From: Desulfococcus sp041737845 | GTDB taxonomy: Bacteria; Desulfobacterota; Desulfobacteria; Desulfobacterales; Desulfococcaceae | Direction of reading: 5' to 3' | Length of the DNA: 26,696 bases | Assembly (NCBI RefSeq): GCF_041737845.1 | Contig: NZ_JBGSQX010000130.1 | Coordinates: 1-26,696 of the forward strand | In this document: positions 6,127 through 14,786 of the stretch, piece after piece | Position numbering within the stretch: position 1 is the first letter of the stretch | How the letters are laid out: each line of letters opens with the position of its first letter | Made by a program: the position numbers and the translations under genes | The notes under the pieces: generated by a model | Told to the model about the DNA's origin: nothing | Databases searched by the model: none | Seen by the model: only the letters and a program-made list of their open reading frames with translations

Positions 6127-8281
6127 AACCTTCGATGCGCTCGACCCGGGTAATCTGTTTGACCTTTTTGATGTCCGACAGGACACGATTGAGATGATTC
6201 ATGTCCTTGATCGCCAGGGTGAAAATGCTGTCGACAGTTTGGTTTTCCCGGGTTTCCGAGTGAACGTTCAAAATATTGGCGCCGTTTTTGCTTATGTTCG
6301 ACGCCAGATCCGCCAGGAGCCCCACCCGGTCGAACGATTGAATATGAATCTTGACCGGGTAGGTTTCTCCGCCTGACGCGTCGTTCCATTCCACCTCGAT
6401 CTGCCGATCCGGATTCACCTGAAGGGCATTGACGCAGTTGACCCGATGGACGGTCACCCCGCGCCCCTGGGTGATATACCCGACGACCGAATCCCCGGGG
6501 ACGGGCTGGCAGCACTTCCCGAACCGGACCAGAACATCGTCGATTCCCTTGACCGTCACGCCGCCCGTCTTGGGCTTCTTCTTCCGAACCCGGTGGATGA
6601 TCCGGTCCAGCAGCGATTCGTCGCTTTCCTCTTCATCCAGAGGCTTGCGGATGAATTTCCGGACCACCTGGAGCGGCGTGATCTTGCCGTACCCCACATT
6701 GGCGATCAGATCCTCCAGGGCCTTGAACCCGAAGTCGACGATCACCGTCTCCATCTCCTCGGACTTGATCACGTCATTGTAGTTGAGCTTGTGCTTGCGG
6801 AAGGCCTTTTCACACATCTCCCGGCCCAGGGAGATGCTTCTCTCCTTTTCCTGGGTCTTGATCCACTGCCGGATGCGGGAGCGGGCCTTGACGGTCCGGA
6901 CGAAGCTGAGCCAGTCCTTGCTGGGCTGATGGTTCTTGTTGGTGGTGATCTCGACGATGTCGCCGGTGTTCAGTTCGTAGCGGAGGGGGACCATGCGTCC
7001 GTTCACCTTGGCGCCGACGCACTGGTTGCCGACCTCGGTATGGATCAGGTAGGCGAAGTCGACCGGGGTCGCGCCCTTGACCAGGGATCTGACCTGGCCC
7101 TGGGGGGTGAAGACATAGACCTCGTCCGGAAACAGGTCGATCCGGACGCTTTCCATGAACTCGTCGGGGTTGTCGATGTTGGCCTGGTTTTCGATCAGGT
7201 TCTGTATCCAGGCGAATTTTTCACTGATGCTTTTGTCCGGGTTTTTCCCCTCCTTGTAGCTCCAGTGGGCCGCGATGCCGGATTTGGCCACCCGGTCCAT
7301 CTCGCGGGTGCGGATCTGGATTTCCACCCGCTCGCCGTAGGGGCCGATGACGGTGGTGTGGAGGGATTGATACATGTTGGGCTTGGGGCGCCCGATATAG
7401 TCCTTGAATTTGATGTCGATGGGTTTCCAGAGGGCATGGAGGATTCCCAGGGCTTCATAGCACTGGCTCTTGGTTTCCAGGATGATCCGGAACGCGACGA
7501 TGTCGTAGACGTCCTCGAATTCGAGGTTCTGGGTGATCATCTTCTGGTAGATGCTGTAGAAGTGCTTGTACCGGCCCAGGACCTCGCAGGGGATGCCGGC
7601 TTCGTCCATCTCCTTGCGGATGAGCCCCATGACGGTTTCGATATAGTGCTCCCGCTCCTCCCTGTCCTTGCTGACGAGTCCCTTGATCCGGTTGTATTCC
7701 TCGGGCATGATGAACATGAACGAGGTGTCCTCCAGCTCCCGCTTCATCCAGTAGATGCCGAGGCGCGAGGCGATGGACGCGTAGATGTCCATGGTTTCCT
7801 GGGAGATATCCCGCTTTTTCTTGTCGTTCTTGTGAAAGCCAAGGGTGCGCATGTTGTGGAGACGGTCGGCCAGCTTGATGAGGATGACCCGGATGTCGTC
7901 GGCCATGGCGAGGATCATCTTCCGGATGCTGTCGGCATGGCGCTGATGGGCGCTGTGGGTCTCGACCTTGCTCAGCTTGGTCACGCCCGAGACGATGTGG
8001 GCCACATCCGGACCGAAGATCTCCGAAATTTCATCCAGGGTCGCATGGGTGTCCTCCACGACGTCGTGGAGGAGTCCCGCCGCGATGGAGACGGCGTCGA
8101 GGTTCATATCCGCCAGGATCGCCGAGACCTCTAAAGGATGGGAGAGATAGGGCTCTCCCGACAGGCGAACCTGGCCGTCGTGGACCCGGGCGGAGTAGAT
8201 ATAGGCGCGGTCGATGAGATCGATGTCCGCGTCCGGGTTGACTTCGATCATTTTATCAATGATGTCGCTGATACGAACCAT
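6125..8281 (-). CDS. relA: Bifunctional (p)ppGpp synthetase/hydrolase, RelA/SpoT family
   Basis: A 718-aa long RSH protein controlling the stringent response. The N-terminal HD hydrolase domain includes GLLHDVVEDT (His72, Asp73). The synthetase domain includes GRYKHFYSIYQKM and KFKDYIGRPKPNMYQSLHTT near 291-310. KFKD fits the RxKD-type loop of bifunctional enzymes rather than the ExDD of synthetase-only RelA. A TGS domain lies at about 388-447, the conserved GKCCQPVPGD at 588-597, and a C-terminal ACT domain at about 645-716. The intact HD motif implies both synthesis and degradation. I chose ATG 8281 because homology begins there; the frame is open upstream into proS. The gene lies 26 nt after proS. 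Its stop touches the palindromic element. Confidence 0.94.
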   Translation of the reverse strand: MVRISDIIDKMIEVNPDADIDLIDRAYIYSARVHDGQVRLSGEPYLSHPLEVSAILADMNLDAVSIAAGLLHDVVEDTHATLDEISEIFGPDVAHIVSGVTKLSKVETHSAHQRHADSIRKMILAMADDIRVILIKLADRLHNMRTLGFHKNDKKKRDISQETMDIYASIASRLGIYWMKRELEDTSFMFIMPEEYNRIKGLVSKDREEREHYIETVMGLIRKEMDEAGIPCEVLGRYKHFYSIYQKMITQNLEFEDVYDIVAFRIILETKSQCYEALGILHALWKPIDIKFKDYIGRPKPNMYQSLHTTVIGPYGERVEIQIRTREMDRVAKSGIAAHWSYKEGKNPDKSISEKFAWIQNLIENQANIDNPDEFMESVRIDLFPDEVYVFTPQGQVRSLVKGATPVDFAYLIHTEVGNQCVGAKVNGRMVPLRYELNTGDIVEITTNKNHQPSKDWLSFVRTVKARSRIRQWIKTQEKERSISLGREMCEKAFRKHKLNYNDVIKSEEMETVIVDFGFKALEDLIANVGYGKITPLQVVRKFIRKPLDEEESDESLLDRIIHRVRKKKPKTGGVTVKGIDDVLVRFGKCCQPVPGDSVVGYITQGRGVTVHRVNCVNALQVNPDRQIEVEWNDASGGETYPVKIHIQSFDRVGLLADLASNISKNGANILNVHSETRENQTVDSIFTLAIKDMNHLNRVLSDIKKVKQITRVERIEG

Positions 8282-8307
8282 GATGCAGGGAACCCCCGGA
8301 TTCAGGT

Positions 8308-9828
8308 TTAGTAGGCTTTGGCGAAGACCACGCGCTCGCCTGACGGCTTCCCGCAGCAGATGCAGCGGCCTTTTTCCGGGGCGTTGTCGAGGGGGATGCT
8401 GCGGATGGTGACCGTGAGGTCCTCCTTGATCTTCGCCTCGCAGGAAGCATCGCCGCACCAGTGGCTCATGGCAAAGCCGCCGTGAATCTCGGGCCTGTCG
8501 AGGTTGTCGGGGGTGAAGAAGCCGTAGAAATCCTCCGGGGTGTCGATGGTCCGGGTGTGGTCGTCGGTGAAAGCCCGGGCGCGCTGGAAGAGGTTGCCCT
8601 GGATCTCGTCCAGGAGATCGCAGAGGCCCCCCGTGAAGACCTCCCGTTGAAAGGATTTCTTCTGCCGGTGATCCATATCGCGCCGAGCGACGAAGACGGC
8701 GTTTTCGGAGATGTCCCTGGGCCCGATCTCCACCCGGAGGGGGATGCCCTTCTTGATCCATTCCCAGCCCCGTGCCCCGCCGATGCTCCGTTCGTCGATC
8801 TCGACGCGGACGCGGGCGTGGTGGTAGTAGATTTCCTTCAGCTCGGCGGCGAGGCTTGCGGTGTATTCCATGACCTTGGTCCGTTCATCGTCGTTCCGGA
8901 AGATCGGGAGGAGCACGAGGTGGGCCGGGCTGACCCGGGGCGGCATGATCACCCCGTCGTCATCCCCGTGGGTCATGATCACGCCGCCGATCATCCGGGT
9001 GGAGGTCCCCCACGAGGTGGTCCATGCGAACTCCTCCTTCTCTTCGGCGGTCTGGAATTTGATGCCCGATGCCTTGGCGAAATTCTGGCCCAGGAAATGG
9101 GAGGTGCCGGCCTGAAGCGCCTTCCGGTCCTGCATCATGGCCTCGATGCAGAGGGTGTCCACCGCGCCCGGAAACCGTTCGGAGGCGGTTTTCCGACCCT
9201 TGATGACGGGCATGCCCAGGTAGTCCTGCACGAAGCGGGTGTAGACGTCCAGCATCAGGCGGGTGCGTTCCAGGGCATCCTCGGCCGTGGCGTGCACGGT
9301 ATGGCCCTCCTGCCAGAGGAACTCGCTGGTCCGGAGAAAGATGCGGGTCCGCATCTCCCAGCGCACCACGTTGACCCACTGGTTGATGAGCAGCGGAAGG
9401 TCCCGGTAGGAGCTGACCCACTTGGCAAAGGAGTCGCCGATGATGGTTTCCGAGGTGGGGCGCACGACCAGCGGTTCGGCCAGCTCGCCCGCAGGGGTCA
9501 GGCCGCCTGCGGCGTTCTTTTCGAGGCGATGGTGGGTGACGACGGCGCATTCCTTGGCGAACCCCTCCACGTGTTCGGCTTCTTTTTCGAGAAAGCTCAA
9601 GGGGATAAAAAGCGGGAAATAGGCGTTTTTCACCCCGGTGGCCTTGAAGAGGTCATCCAGCTCCCGGACGATATTCTCCCAGAGGGCGTATCCCCAGGGT
9701 TTGATGACCATGCAGCCCCGGACCGGCGAGCGGTCGGCCATGTCCGATGCCTTGACCACCTGCTGGTACCATTCCGAGTAATCTTCGGTCCTCGTGGGCG
9801 TGATTGCGCTTTTCGGTTGTGTTGCCAT
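8308..9828 (-). CDS. proS: Prolyl-tRNA synthetase, archaeal/eukaryal type (ProS type 3)
   Basis: A 506-aa class II aminoacyl-tRNA synthetase that charges tRNA-Pro. Motif 2 is seen in RWEMRTRIFLRTSEFLWQEGHT. The central region GGVIMTHGDDDGVIMPPRVSP and GWEWIKKGIPLRVEIGPRDI is characteristic of the archaeal/eukaryal form. The roughly 180-residue editing insertion of E. coli-type ProS is absent. The C-terminal zinc-binding extension carries four cysteines (HWCGDASC and CICCGKP) and ends in tyrosine (VVFAKAY), also a mark of this form. ATG 9828 follows AAAGGAA. It lies between ispG (59 nt) and rel (26 nt), in one apparent transcription unit. Confidence 0.94.
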   Translation of the reverse strand: MATQPKSAITPTRTEDYSEWYQQVVKASDMADRSPVRGCMVIKPWGYALWENIVRELDDLFKATGVKNAYFPLFIPLSFLEKEAEHVEGFAKECAVVTHHRLEKNAAGGLTPAGELAEPLVVRPTSETIIGDSFAKWVSSYRDLPLLINQWVNVVRWEMRTRIFLRTSEFLWQEGHTVHATAEDALERTRLMLDVYTRFVQDYLGMPVIKGRKTASERFPGAVDTLCIEAMMQDRKALQAGTSHFLGQNFAKASGIKFQTAEEKEEFAWTTSWGTSTRMIGGVIMTHGDDDGVIMPPRVSPAHLVLLPIFRNDDERTKVMEYTASLAAELKEIYYHHARVRVEIDERSIGGARGWEWIKKGIPLRVEIGPRDISENAVFVARRDMDHRQKKSFQREVFTGGLCDLLDEIQGNLFQRARAFTDDHTRTIDTPEDFYGFFTPDNLDRPEIHGGFAMSHWCGDASCEAKIKEDLTVTIRSIPLDNAPEKGRCICCGKPSGERVVFAKAY

Positions 9829-9887
9829 GGTGTTCCTTTCGTTTTGCTTTCTCGAACCGGGTCTTCCCCCGCGCCGCCTTTCCAGGA

Positions 9888-10994
9888 TCAGGGCATGCAG
9901 GTCGATGAAGGATCCGCCGTCGGTTGGGATGCGGTGAAGCGCTCGACCTCCGCCAGCAGCACCTCGACCAGTTTTTCATGGGGGACCTTTCGGACCACCT
10001 CGCCTTTTTTGAAGAGGATGCCCACGCCGTCTCCGCCGGCGATGCCGATATCGGCCTCCCTGGCTTCCCCCGGGCCGTTGACCACGCACCCCATGATGGC
10101 GATCTTGACGGGCGCAACGACATACATCAGGGCCTTCTCGACCTCCTCGGCCACCTCGAACAGATTGATGCGGCAGCGGCCGCAGGTGGGGCAGCTGATG
10201 ATCTCCGGCCCGCGCCTTCGGATCCCCAGGGCCTTCAGGATTTCATATCCGACCCGGACTTCCTCCACCGGGTCGCGGGTCAGCGAGACGCGGATCGTGT
10301 CCCCGATGCCTTCGGCAAGCAGCATGCCGATGCCCAGGGCGGATTTGACGATGCCCGGAAAGATCCCGCCGGCCTCCGTGACCCCGACATGGAGGGGGAA
10401 GTCGGTTTTTTGGGAGAGCAATCGGTAGGCCGCCACGGTCCGGCCGACATCCGATGCCTTGAGGGAGATTTTGATCTCGTGAAAATCGCAGGAATGGAGC
10501 ATCTCCACGTGCCGCAGGGCGCTTTCGACCATTCCCTCCGCCGTGGCGCCGCCGTATTTTTTCAGGATATCCTTTTCAAGGGAGCCGGAATTCACCCCGA
10601 TGCGGATGGGGAGACCGTGGTCTTTGGCGCAGCTCACGACAGCGGCCACCTTGTCCATGCCCCCGATATTGCCGGGGTTGAGGCGCAGCCCGTCGGCCCC
10701 GGCCCTGGCTGCGGCGATGGCCAGCCGATGGTCGAAATGGATGTCGGCAATCAGGGGGATGCCGATGCCCTTGCGGATCGACCGGATCGCTGCGGCGGCG
10801 GCCATGTCGGGAACCGCCACGCGCACGATTTCACATCCGGCGCGTTCCAGGCGCAGGATCTGGCCCGTCGTCGCTTCAACGTCCGCAGTCGGCGTGTTGG
10901 TCATGGACTGGACCGCGATGGGCGCCATGCCCCCGATCTGAACCTGCCCGACGTGAATCGGGCGCGTCGGTTTCCTGTCACTTAGAATTGTCAT
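9888..10994 (-). CDS. ispG: 4-hydroxy-3-methylbut-2-enyl diphosphate synthase IspG (GcpE)
   Basis: A 368-aa iron-sulfur enzyme of the MEP isoprenoid pathway, converting ME-cPP to HMBPP. The N-terminal barrel includes PIAVQSMTNTPTADVEATTGQI and LIADIHFDHRLA. The C-terminal domain has SCPTCGRC and MGCVVNGPGEA. Cys268, Cys271, Cys303 and Glu310 correspond to the 4Fe-4S ligands C270, C273, C305 and E312 (in E. coli numbering). I prefer ATG 10994 (MTILSDRKPTRPIHVGQ), which aligns with family N-termini; ATG 11024 is possible and neither has a strong ribosome-binding site. The 256-nt gap upstream holds the palindrome AGCGTACGCT at 11054-11063 but no promoter I would defend. Confidence 0.95.
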   Translation of the reverse strand: MTILSDRKPTRPIHVGQVQIGGMAPIAVQSMTNTPTADVEATTGQILRLERAGCEIVRVAVPDMAAAAAIRSIRKGIGIPLIADIHFDHRLAIAAARAGADGLRLNPGNIGGMDKVAAVVSCAKDHGLPIRIGVNSGSLEKDILKKYGGATAEGMVESALRHVEMLHSCDFHEIKISLKASDVGRTVAAYRLLSQKTDFPLHVGVTEAGGIFPGIVKSALGIGMLLAEGIGDTIRVSLTRDPVEEVRVGYEILKALGIRRRGPEIISCPTCGRCRINLFEVAEEVEKALMYVVAPVKIAIMGCVVNGPGEAREADIGIAGGDGVGILFKKGEVVRKVPHEKLVEVLLAEVERFTASQPTADPSSTCMP

Positions 10995-11250
10995 GATCTG
11001 GGGTCCGGCATAAACCACACCCATGCGGGGGCGGTTTGAAAAGTTGTCTGTCCAGCGTACGCTACGGTATATGTAAGCACTTTACAGGAGAAATTGAAAC
11101 AAAAAATCGGACTCCGGGGAACCTGCCGGGAATCGCCTGCGGCCTTCCGCGGCAGAAGGATTCGACGTTCCGGCCCTCGTTGCGGATGGGCGGCGGCCCG
11201 GAAAGGCGGCGTCGGTCCGGAAACCCGGCGCCTCCCCGGGCGATCTTCGG

Positions 11251-11871
11251 TTACCGGAAAAAGGGGTTGTATCGCTTCTCTCTCCCGATGGTGGTCGCCG
11301 GGCCATGCCCGCAGTAGACCTGGGTTTCATCGGGAAGCGTGAAAAGCTTGCTGCGGACGCTGTTGATGAGCTGATTGAAATCGCCGCCCGGCAGATCCGT
11401 TCTTCCGATGGAGCCGGAAAAGAGCGTATCCCCGACAAAGACGGCGTCCCCGGTCTGGAGCGCGATCCCTCCGGGGCTGTGGCCCGGCAGATGGATCACC
11501 TTCAGGGTGATCCTGCCGAAGGTGAGGGTGTCGCCGTCACCCGGCATCTGGTCGGGCGTCGGGGAGTTTTCCGCGGAAAGACCGAAGGAAGCCGCCGCCT
11601 GGCTGAGATGGGCGAGCATGGGGGCGTCCTCCCTGTGGATGCAGATCGGCGCGCCCGTGGCGTCTTTCAGCCGCTTGTTGGCGCCCACGTGGTCGAAGTG
11701 ACCATGGGTGTTGATGATCAGCTTGACCGCGAGGCCCAGCCCCTTCAGCATCTGCAGAATCCGGTCGGGGTCGCCGCCCGGATCGATGACCGCCGCCTCC
11801 ATGGTTTCCTCGCACCCCAGAATATAGCAATTGGCCATGATCGGCCCGACTTCCATACTTTTCAAAATCAT
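11251..11871 (-). CDS. Metallo-beta-lactamase-fold hydrolase (glyoxalase II-like)
   Basis: A 206-aa cytoplasmic protein. The metal site THGHFDH (residues 55-61) is followed by LPGHSPGG, VGDTLF with GSIGRTDLPGGD, and CGHGPAT. This gives the full ligand set of the binuclear MBL fold (HxHxDH, H, D, H). The family includes hydroxyacylglutathione hydrolases, but the short form without the glyoxalase II C-terminal domain is widespread and of uncertain substrate. ATG 11871 has AAGGAAAGG upstream; the frame continues upstream without homology. It lies 74 nt after the 90-aa Cys protein and 256 nt before ispG. Confidence 0.88.
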   Translation of the reverse strand: MILKSMEVGPIMANCYILGCEETMEAAVIDPGGDPDRILQMLKGLGLAVKLIINTHGHFDHVGANKRLKDATGAPICIHREDAPMLAHLSQAAASFGLSAENSPTPDQMPGDGDTLTFGRITLKVIHLPGHSPGGIALQTGDAVFVGDTLFSGSIGRTDLPGGDFNQLINSVRSKLFTLPDETQVYCGHGPATTIGREKRYNPFFR

Positions 11872-11945
11872 GGGATTTTCCTTTCCTTCCGGACCCGAGG
11901 CGGCCCCCGGCGCCGCGGGCGCCGTTCCTCGCCCGGGCGTCCGGG

Positions 11946-12218
11946 TCATTTCCCGGAGAGACGCTTCCGGGCTTTTTCAATGAGGCCCACCAGACTGGTT
12001 ACCTTGTTCATCGGCCGGTTCTGCGTGAGGGTCTCAAAGGCCTTTGCCGACAGATGCGTCCTCAGAAACGTCACCACGTCGAAAACTTCCCACCAGCAGT
12101 CGATGGTTTTATGGCACGCCTTTCCTTCCTCCTCCGCGGTGAGGCAGTATCGGAACCGGACCGGACCCCCGAGGCGGGGGCAGCGGCGTTCAAAGCGGTC
12201 AAGATCTTCGGGATCCAT
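11946..12218 (-). CDS. Conserved small Cys-containing protein of unknown function (90 aa)
   Basis: The protein begins MDPEDLDRFERRCPRLGGPV and continues with RFRYC, then GKACHKTIDCWWEVFDV. Cys13, Cys25, Cys35 and Cys41 could form a metal site. The second half is helical (VVTFLRTHLSAKAFETL and TSLVGLIEKARKRL). From memory, the CPRLGG...F.YC...C...CWW pattern recurs in deltaproteobacterial genomes as an uncharacterised family; I know no function. Its ATG overlaps the trpB2 stop by one base (TGATG), so it is translationally coupled to that gene. There is no signal peptide, so it is probably cytoplasmic. Confidence 0.72.
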   Translation of the reverse strand: MDPEDLDRFERRCPRLGGPVRFRYCLTAEEEGKACHKTIDCWWEVFDVVTFLRTHLSAKAFETLTQNRPMNKVTSLVGLIEKARKRLSGK

Positions 12219-13594
12219 CAGCGGCTCTTCAGCAGGGCGGGTTTGGGAAAATTTTCAAAGATTTTTTCCGACCGCTCGATCTCCTCGTCCGTCAGGATAA
12301 AGTTCGTCAATTGTCCGGAGAGGAATTTTTCGTAGGCGGTGAGGTCCAGAAGCCCGTGTCCGCTCCAGGTGAAGACGATCACCTTTTCCTTGCCCTCCTC
12401 CTTGGCCTTTTTCGCCTCGTCGATCACGCAGGCCAGGGCGTGGGTCGTCTCGGGGGCCGGGATGATCCCTTCGGTTCTCGCGACGAGCAGCCCCGCCGCC
12501 AGCGCGTCCATCTGGGTGACGGACCTGGGCGTCGCGATGCCTTCAGTGACGATCTGGCTCACGGTGGGGGCCATGCCGTGATAGCGCAGCCCGCCGGCGT
12601 GGACCGGCGGCGGGACGAAGGCATGGCCCAGGCTGTGCATGGGCATCAGCGGCGTGTACCGGGCGGTGTCCCCGTGATCGTAGACAAAGGGCGCCTTGGT
12701 CAGGGTGGGGCAGGCGGCGGGCTCCACCGGAAGGATGTCGATCTTTCTGCCGTTCATCTTGTCGAGAACGAAGGGGAAGGCGAGGCCGGCGAAATTGCTG
12801 CCGCCTCCGGCGCAGCCGATGACGACGTCCGGGTATTCGCCGATTTTTTCGAACTGTTTCTTGGCTTCGAGGCCGATGATGGTCTGGTGAAGCATGACGT
12901 GGTTGAGAACGCTGCCTAAAGAATAGCGGGTTTTGCCGGTCTCGTCGCCGACCGCCGCCTCGATGGCCTCGCTGATGGCGATGCCCAGGCTGCCGGGGGT
13001 GTGGGGATCCCGCTCCAGGGCTTCCCTGCCGGCCCGCGTCTCTGTGCTGGGGCTGGCCACGCACTGTCCGCCCCAGGTCTCCATCATGGCCTTGCGGTAG
13101 GGCTTCTGGTCGAAGCTGACGCGGACCATGTAAATCTTGCACTGCATGCCGAACTGGGCGCAGGCAAAGGCCAGGGCGCTGCCCCACTGCCCGGCGCCGG
13201 TTTCGGTGGTCATCCGCTTGGTGCCGAAGATCTTGTTGTAGTAGACCTGGGGAACGGCCGTGTTGGGTTTGTGGCTTCCCGGGGGGCTCAGGCTCTCATT
13301 TTTGTAATAGATCCGGGCGGGCGTTCCCAGGGCCTTCTCCAGGGATCTCGCCCGGACCAGCGGCGCGGGGCGCCAGATGGTCAGGATATCCAGGACCGGT
13401 TCGGGGATGTCGATCCAGCGCTCGGTGCTGACCTCCTGTTCGATCAGGTTCATGGGAAAAACAGGGGCCAGGGCATCCGGCGTGATGGGATTCCCGTCGG
13501 GTCCCAGTGGCGGATTCATCTTGATGTCCGCAAGGATGTTGTACCATTTGCGGGGTATTTCATCTTCCGTCAGAAGAATCTTCCTCGTATCCAT
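12218..13594 (-). CDS. trpB: TrpB2-type tryptophan synthase beta chain / TrpB-like PLP enzyme
   Basis: A 458-aa PLP enzyme. The Schiff-base lysine is Lys109 in PPGSHKPNTA, the TETGAGQWG segment holds the conserved glutamate, and CAGGGSNFAG is the PLP-phosphate loop. The long N-terminus (to about residue 80) and insertions mark the TrpB2 subfamily rather than TrpB1. TrpB2 proteins form tryptophan from indole and serine in vitro; those without a TrpA partner may salvage indole. No trpA or other trp gene is nearby. ATG 13594 follows AGGAG at 11 nt; GTG 13606 is an alternative start only 3 nt after nusB. The downstream 90-aa gene overlaps its stop. Confidence 0.9.
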   Translation of the reverse strand: MDTRKILLTEDEIPRKWYNILADIKMNPPLGPDGNPITPDALAPVFPMNLIEQEVSTERWIDIPEPVLDILTIWRPAPLVRARSLEKALGTPARIYYKNESLSPPGSHKPNTAVPQVYYNKIFGTKRMTTETGAGQWGSALAFACAQFGMQCKIYMVRVSFDQKPYRKAMMETWGGQCVASPSTETRAGREALERDPHTPGSLGIAISEAIEAAVGDETGKTRYSLGSVLNHVMLHQTIIGLEAKKQFEKIGEYPDVVIGCAGGGSNFAGLAFPFVLDKMNGRKIDILPVEPAACPTLTKAPFVYDHGDTARYTPLMPMHSLGHAFVPPPVHAGGLRYHGMAPTVSQIVTEGIATPRSVTQMDALAAGLLVARTEGIIPAPETTHALACVIDEAKKAKEEGKEKVIVFTWSGHGLLDLTAYEKFLSGQLTNFILTDEEIERSEKIFENFPKPALLKSR

Positions 13595-13609
13595 ATCTTT
13601 GTGCACTCC

Positions 13610-14206
13610 TCATTCCTTTTGTGTTTCATTCGGTACGGCGGCCGCCGGCGCCGCGCGCCGCCGCACCACCCCCGGTTTTCCCGTCACTCGTGAAAAAGAG
13701 ACGCCGGGGTCTTCTTCATCCGGTTCGGCCTCGGGGGCTTCCACCTCCTGAAGTCGATCGGGGATCGCCGAATCGGATTCGGCATCAACCAGGATCTCTT
13801 TGTTTTTCAGTGCGATGTGAGCGCTGTCGAGGATGCCGTTGATAAAGGCTCCCGACTCGTCGGTCCCGAATTTCTTTCCGATATCGATGGCTTCGTTGAT
13901 GGAGACCTTTTCCGGAATATCCTCCATGTAAAGGATCTCATACAGCGCAATCCTCATAACGTTGCGGTCGACGCAGGCCATGCGGCCGATCTTCCAGTTG
14001 CTCGAGAAGCGTTCGATGAGCCGATCGATCTGAGAACGGTTCCGCATGACCCCCTTGAGCAGCGTCTCGAAAAAAGGGAGCACCTCTTCGGACTGGGGGA
14101 AGCAGCGCTGAAACAGCGCCAGCGCCTCAAGGGAGAGATCGTTCCGGATGTCCATGTAATAGAGCGCCTGAAGGGCCGCCTCTCGGGATTTGCGACGGTT
14201 TTTCAT
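13610..14206 (-). CDS. nusB: Transcription antitermination factor NusB
   Basis: A 198-aa RNA-binding protein. The first 140 residues match NusB, with RKSREAALQALYYMDI at the start, DRLIERFSSNWKIGRMACVDRNVMRIALYEILY in the middle, and VSINEAIDIGKKFGTDESGAFINGILD near the end of the domain. With NusE/S10 it binds boxA RNA to support antitermination, mainly of rRNA operons. The last roughly 55 residues are an unusual acidic then Arg/Ala-rich tail, probably disordered, making it longer than the usual 130-165 aa. It lies 7 nt after ribH, a common arrangement in bacteria. Confidence 0.95.
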   Translation of the reverse strand: MKNRRKSREAALQALYYMDIRNDLSLEALALFQRCFPQSEEVLPFFETLLKGVMRNRSQIDRLIERFSSNWKIGRMACVDRNVMRIALYEILYMEDIPEKVSINEAIDIGKKFGTDESGAFINGILDSAHIALKNKEILVDAESDSAIPDRLQEVEAPEAEPDEEDPGVSFSRVTGKPGVVRRRAAPAAAVPNETQKE

Positions 14207-14213
14207 GGTGGAT

Positions 14214-14687
14214 TCATGCCTGGTTGACGACGTCCATCAGATTGGCCATCTCGATGGCGCTGACCGCCGCGCTCCAGCCCTTGTTGCCGGCCTTGGTACC
14301 GGCCCGTTCGATGGCCTGCTCGATAGTGTCGGTGGTGAGGATGCCGAAGATCACCGGGACCTCCGATTCCATGGTGACCGCCGCGATGCCCTTGGATACC
14401 TCGGCGCATACATAGTCGTAGTGGGATGTGGATCCCCGGATCACGGCGCCCAGGCAGATGATGGCATGATACCGGCCTTTTGCCGCCATCTTCTTTGCCA
14501 GAAGCGGTATTTCAAATGCTCCCGGCACCTTGACGATGTCGATGTCCGCATCGTCCGCCCCGGAGCGCGAAAGGGCGTCCAGGGCGCCGCCCACCAGGCG
14601 GTCGGTGATGAAATCATTGAATCGGCTGGCAATGACGGCGAATTTTTTCCCCTCCGCAATCAGTTTGCCCTCAAACATATTCGGCAT
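14214..14687 (-). CDS. ribH: 6,7-dimethyl-8-ribityllumazine synthase RibH
   Basis: A 157-aa enzyme of normal length that condenses 5-amino-6-ribitylaminouracil with dihydroxybutanone phosphate in riboflavin synthesis; it usually assembles as icosahedral or pentameric shells. Conserved segments include ASRFNDFITDRLVGGALDAL, KVPGAFEIPLLAKK, LGAVIRGSTSHYDYVC and PVIFGILTTDTIEQAIERAG. ATG 14687 has AAAGGAG upstream. It takes dihydroxybutanone phosphate from RibBA, 99 nt upstream, and passes lumazine to RibE. Confidence 0.97.
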   Translation of the reverse strand: MPNMFEGKLIAEGKKFAVIASRFNDFITDRLVGGALDALSRSGADDADIDIVKVPGAFEIPLLAKKMAAKGRYHAIICLGAVIRGSTSHYDYVCAEVSKGIAAVTMESEVPVIFGILTTDTIEQAIERAGTKAGNKGWSAAVSAIEMANLMDVVNQA

Positions 14688-14786
14688 GAAATTCTCCTTT
14701 TTTGGGTTCGGGTTCGCGGGCGGAAGGCGGGAGGAGGGCCTTTGCGGCGCATCCCCCTGCGCTTCCGCGTGACAGGCGGCCGGGGG

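Noticed and set aside
6446..8134. 562-codon plus-strand open frame opposite rel
   Set aside because: It is antisense to a full-length, motif-complete rel gene and has low-complexity Val/Asp/Gly-rich composition expected from high-GC third positions. No domain is recognisable.
8461..10428. 655-codon plus-strand open frame opposite proS and ispG
   Set aside because: It spans two well-supported minus-strand genes and the gap between them, with Asp/Gly/Pro-rich shadow composition and no ribosome-binding site.
11025..11250. Possible terminator or promoter between the metallo-hydrolase and ispG
   Set aside because: The T6 run on the minus strand lacks a good adjoining stem, and candidate -35/-10 pairs match consensus at half the positions or fewer. 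Only the short palindrome AGCGTACGCT stands out.
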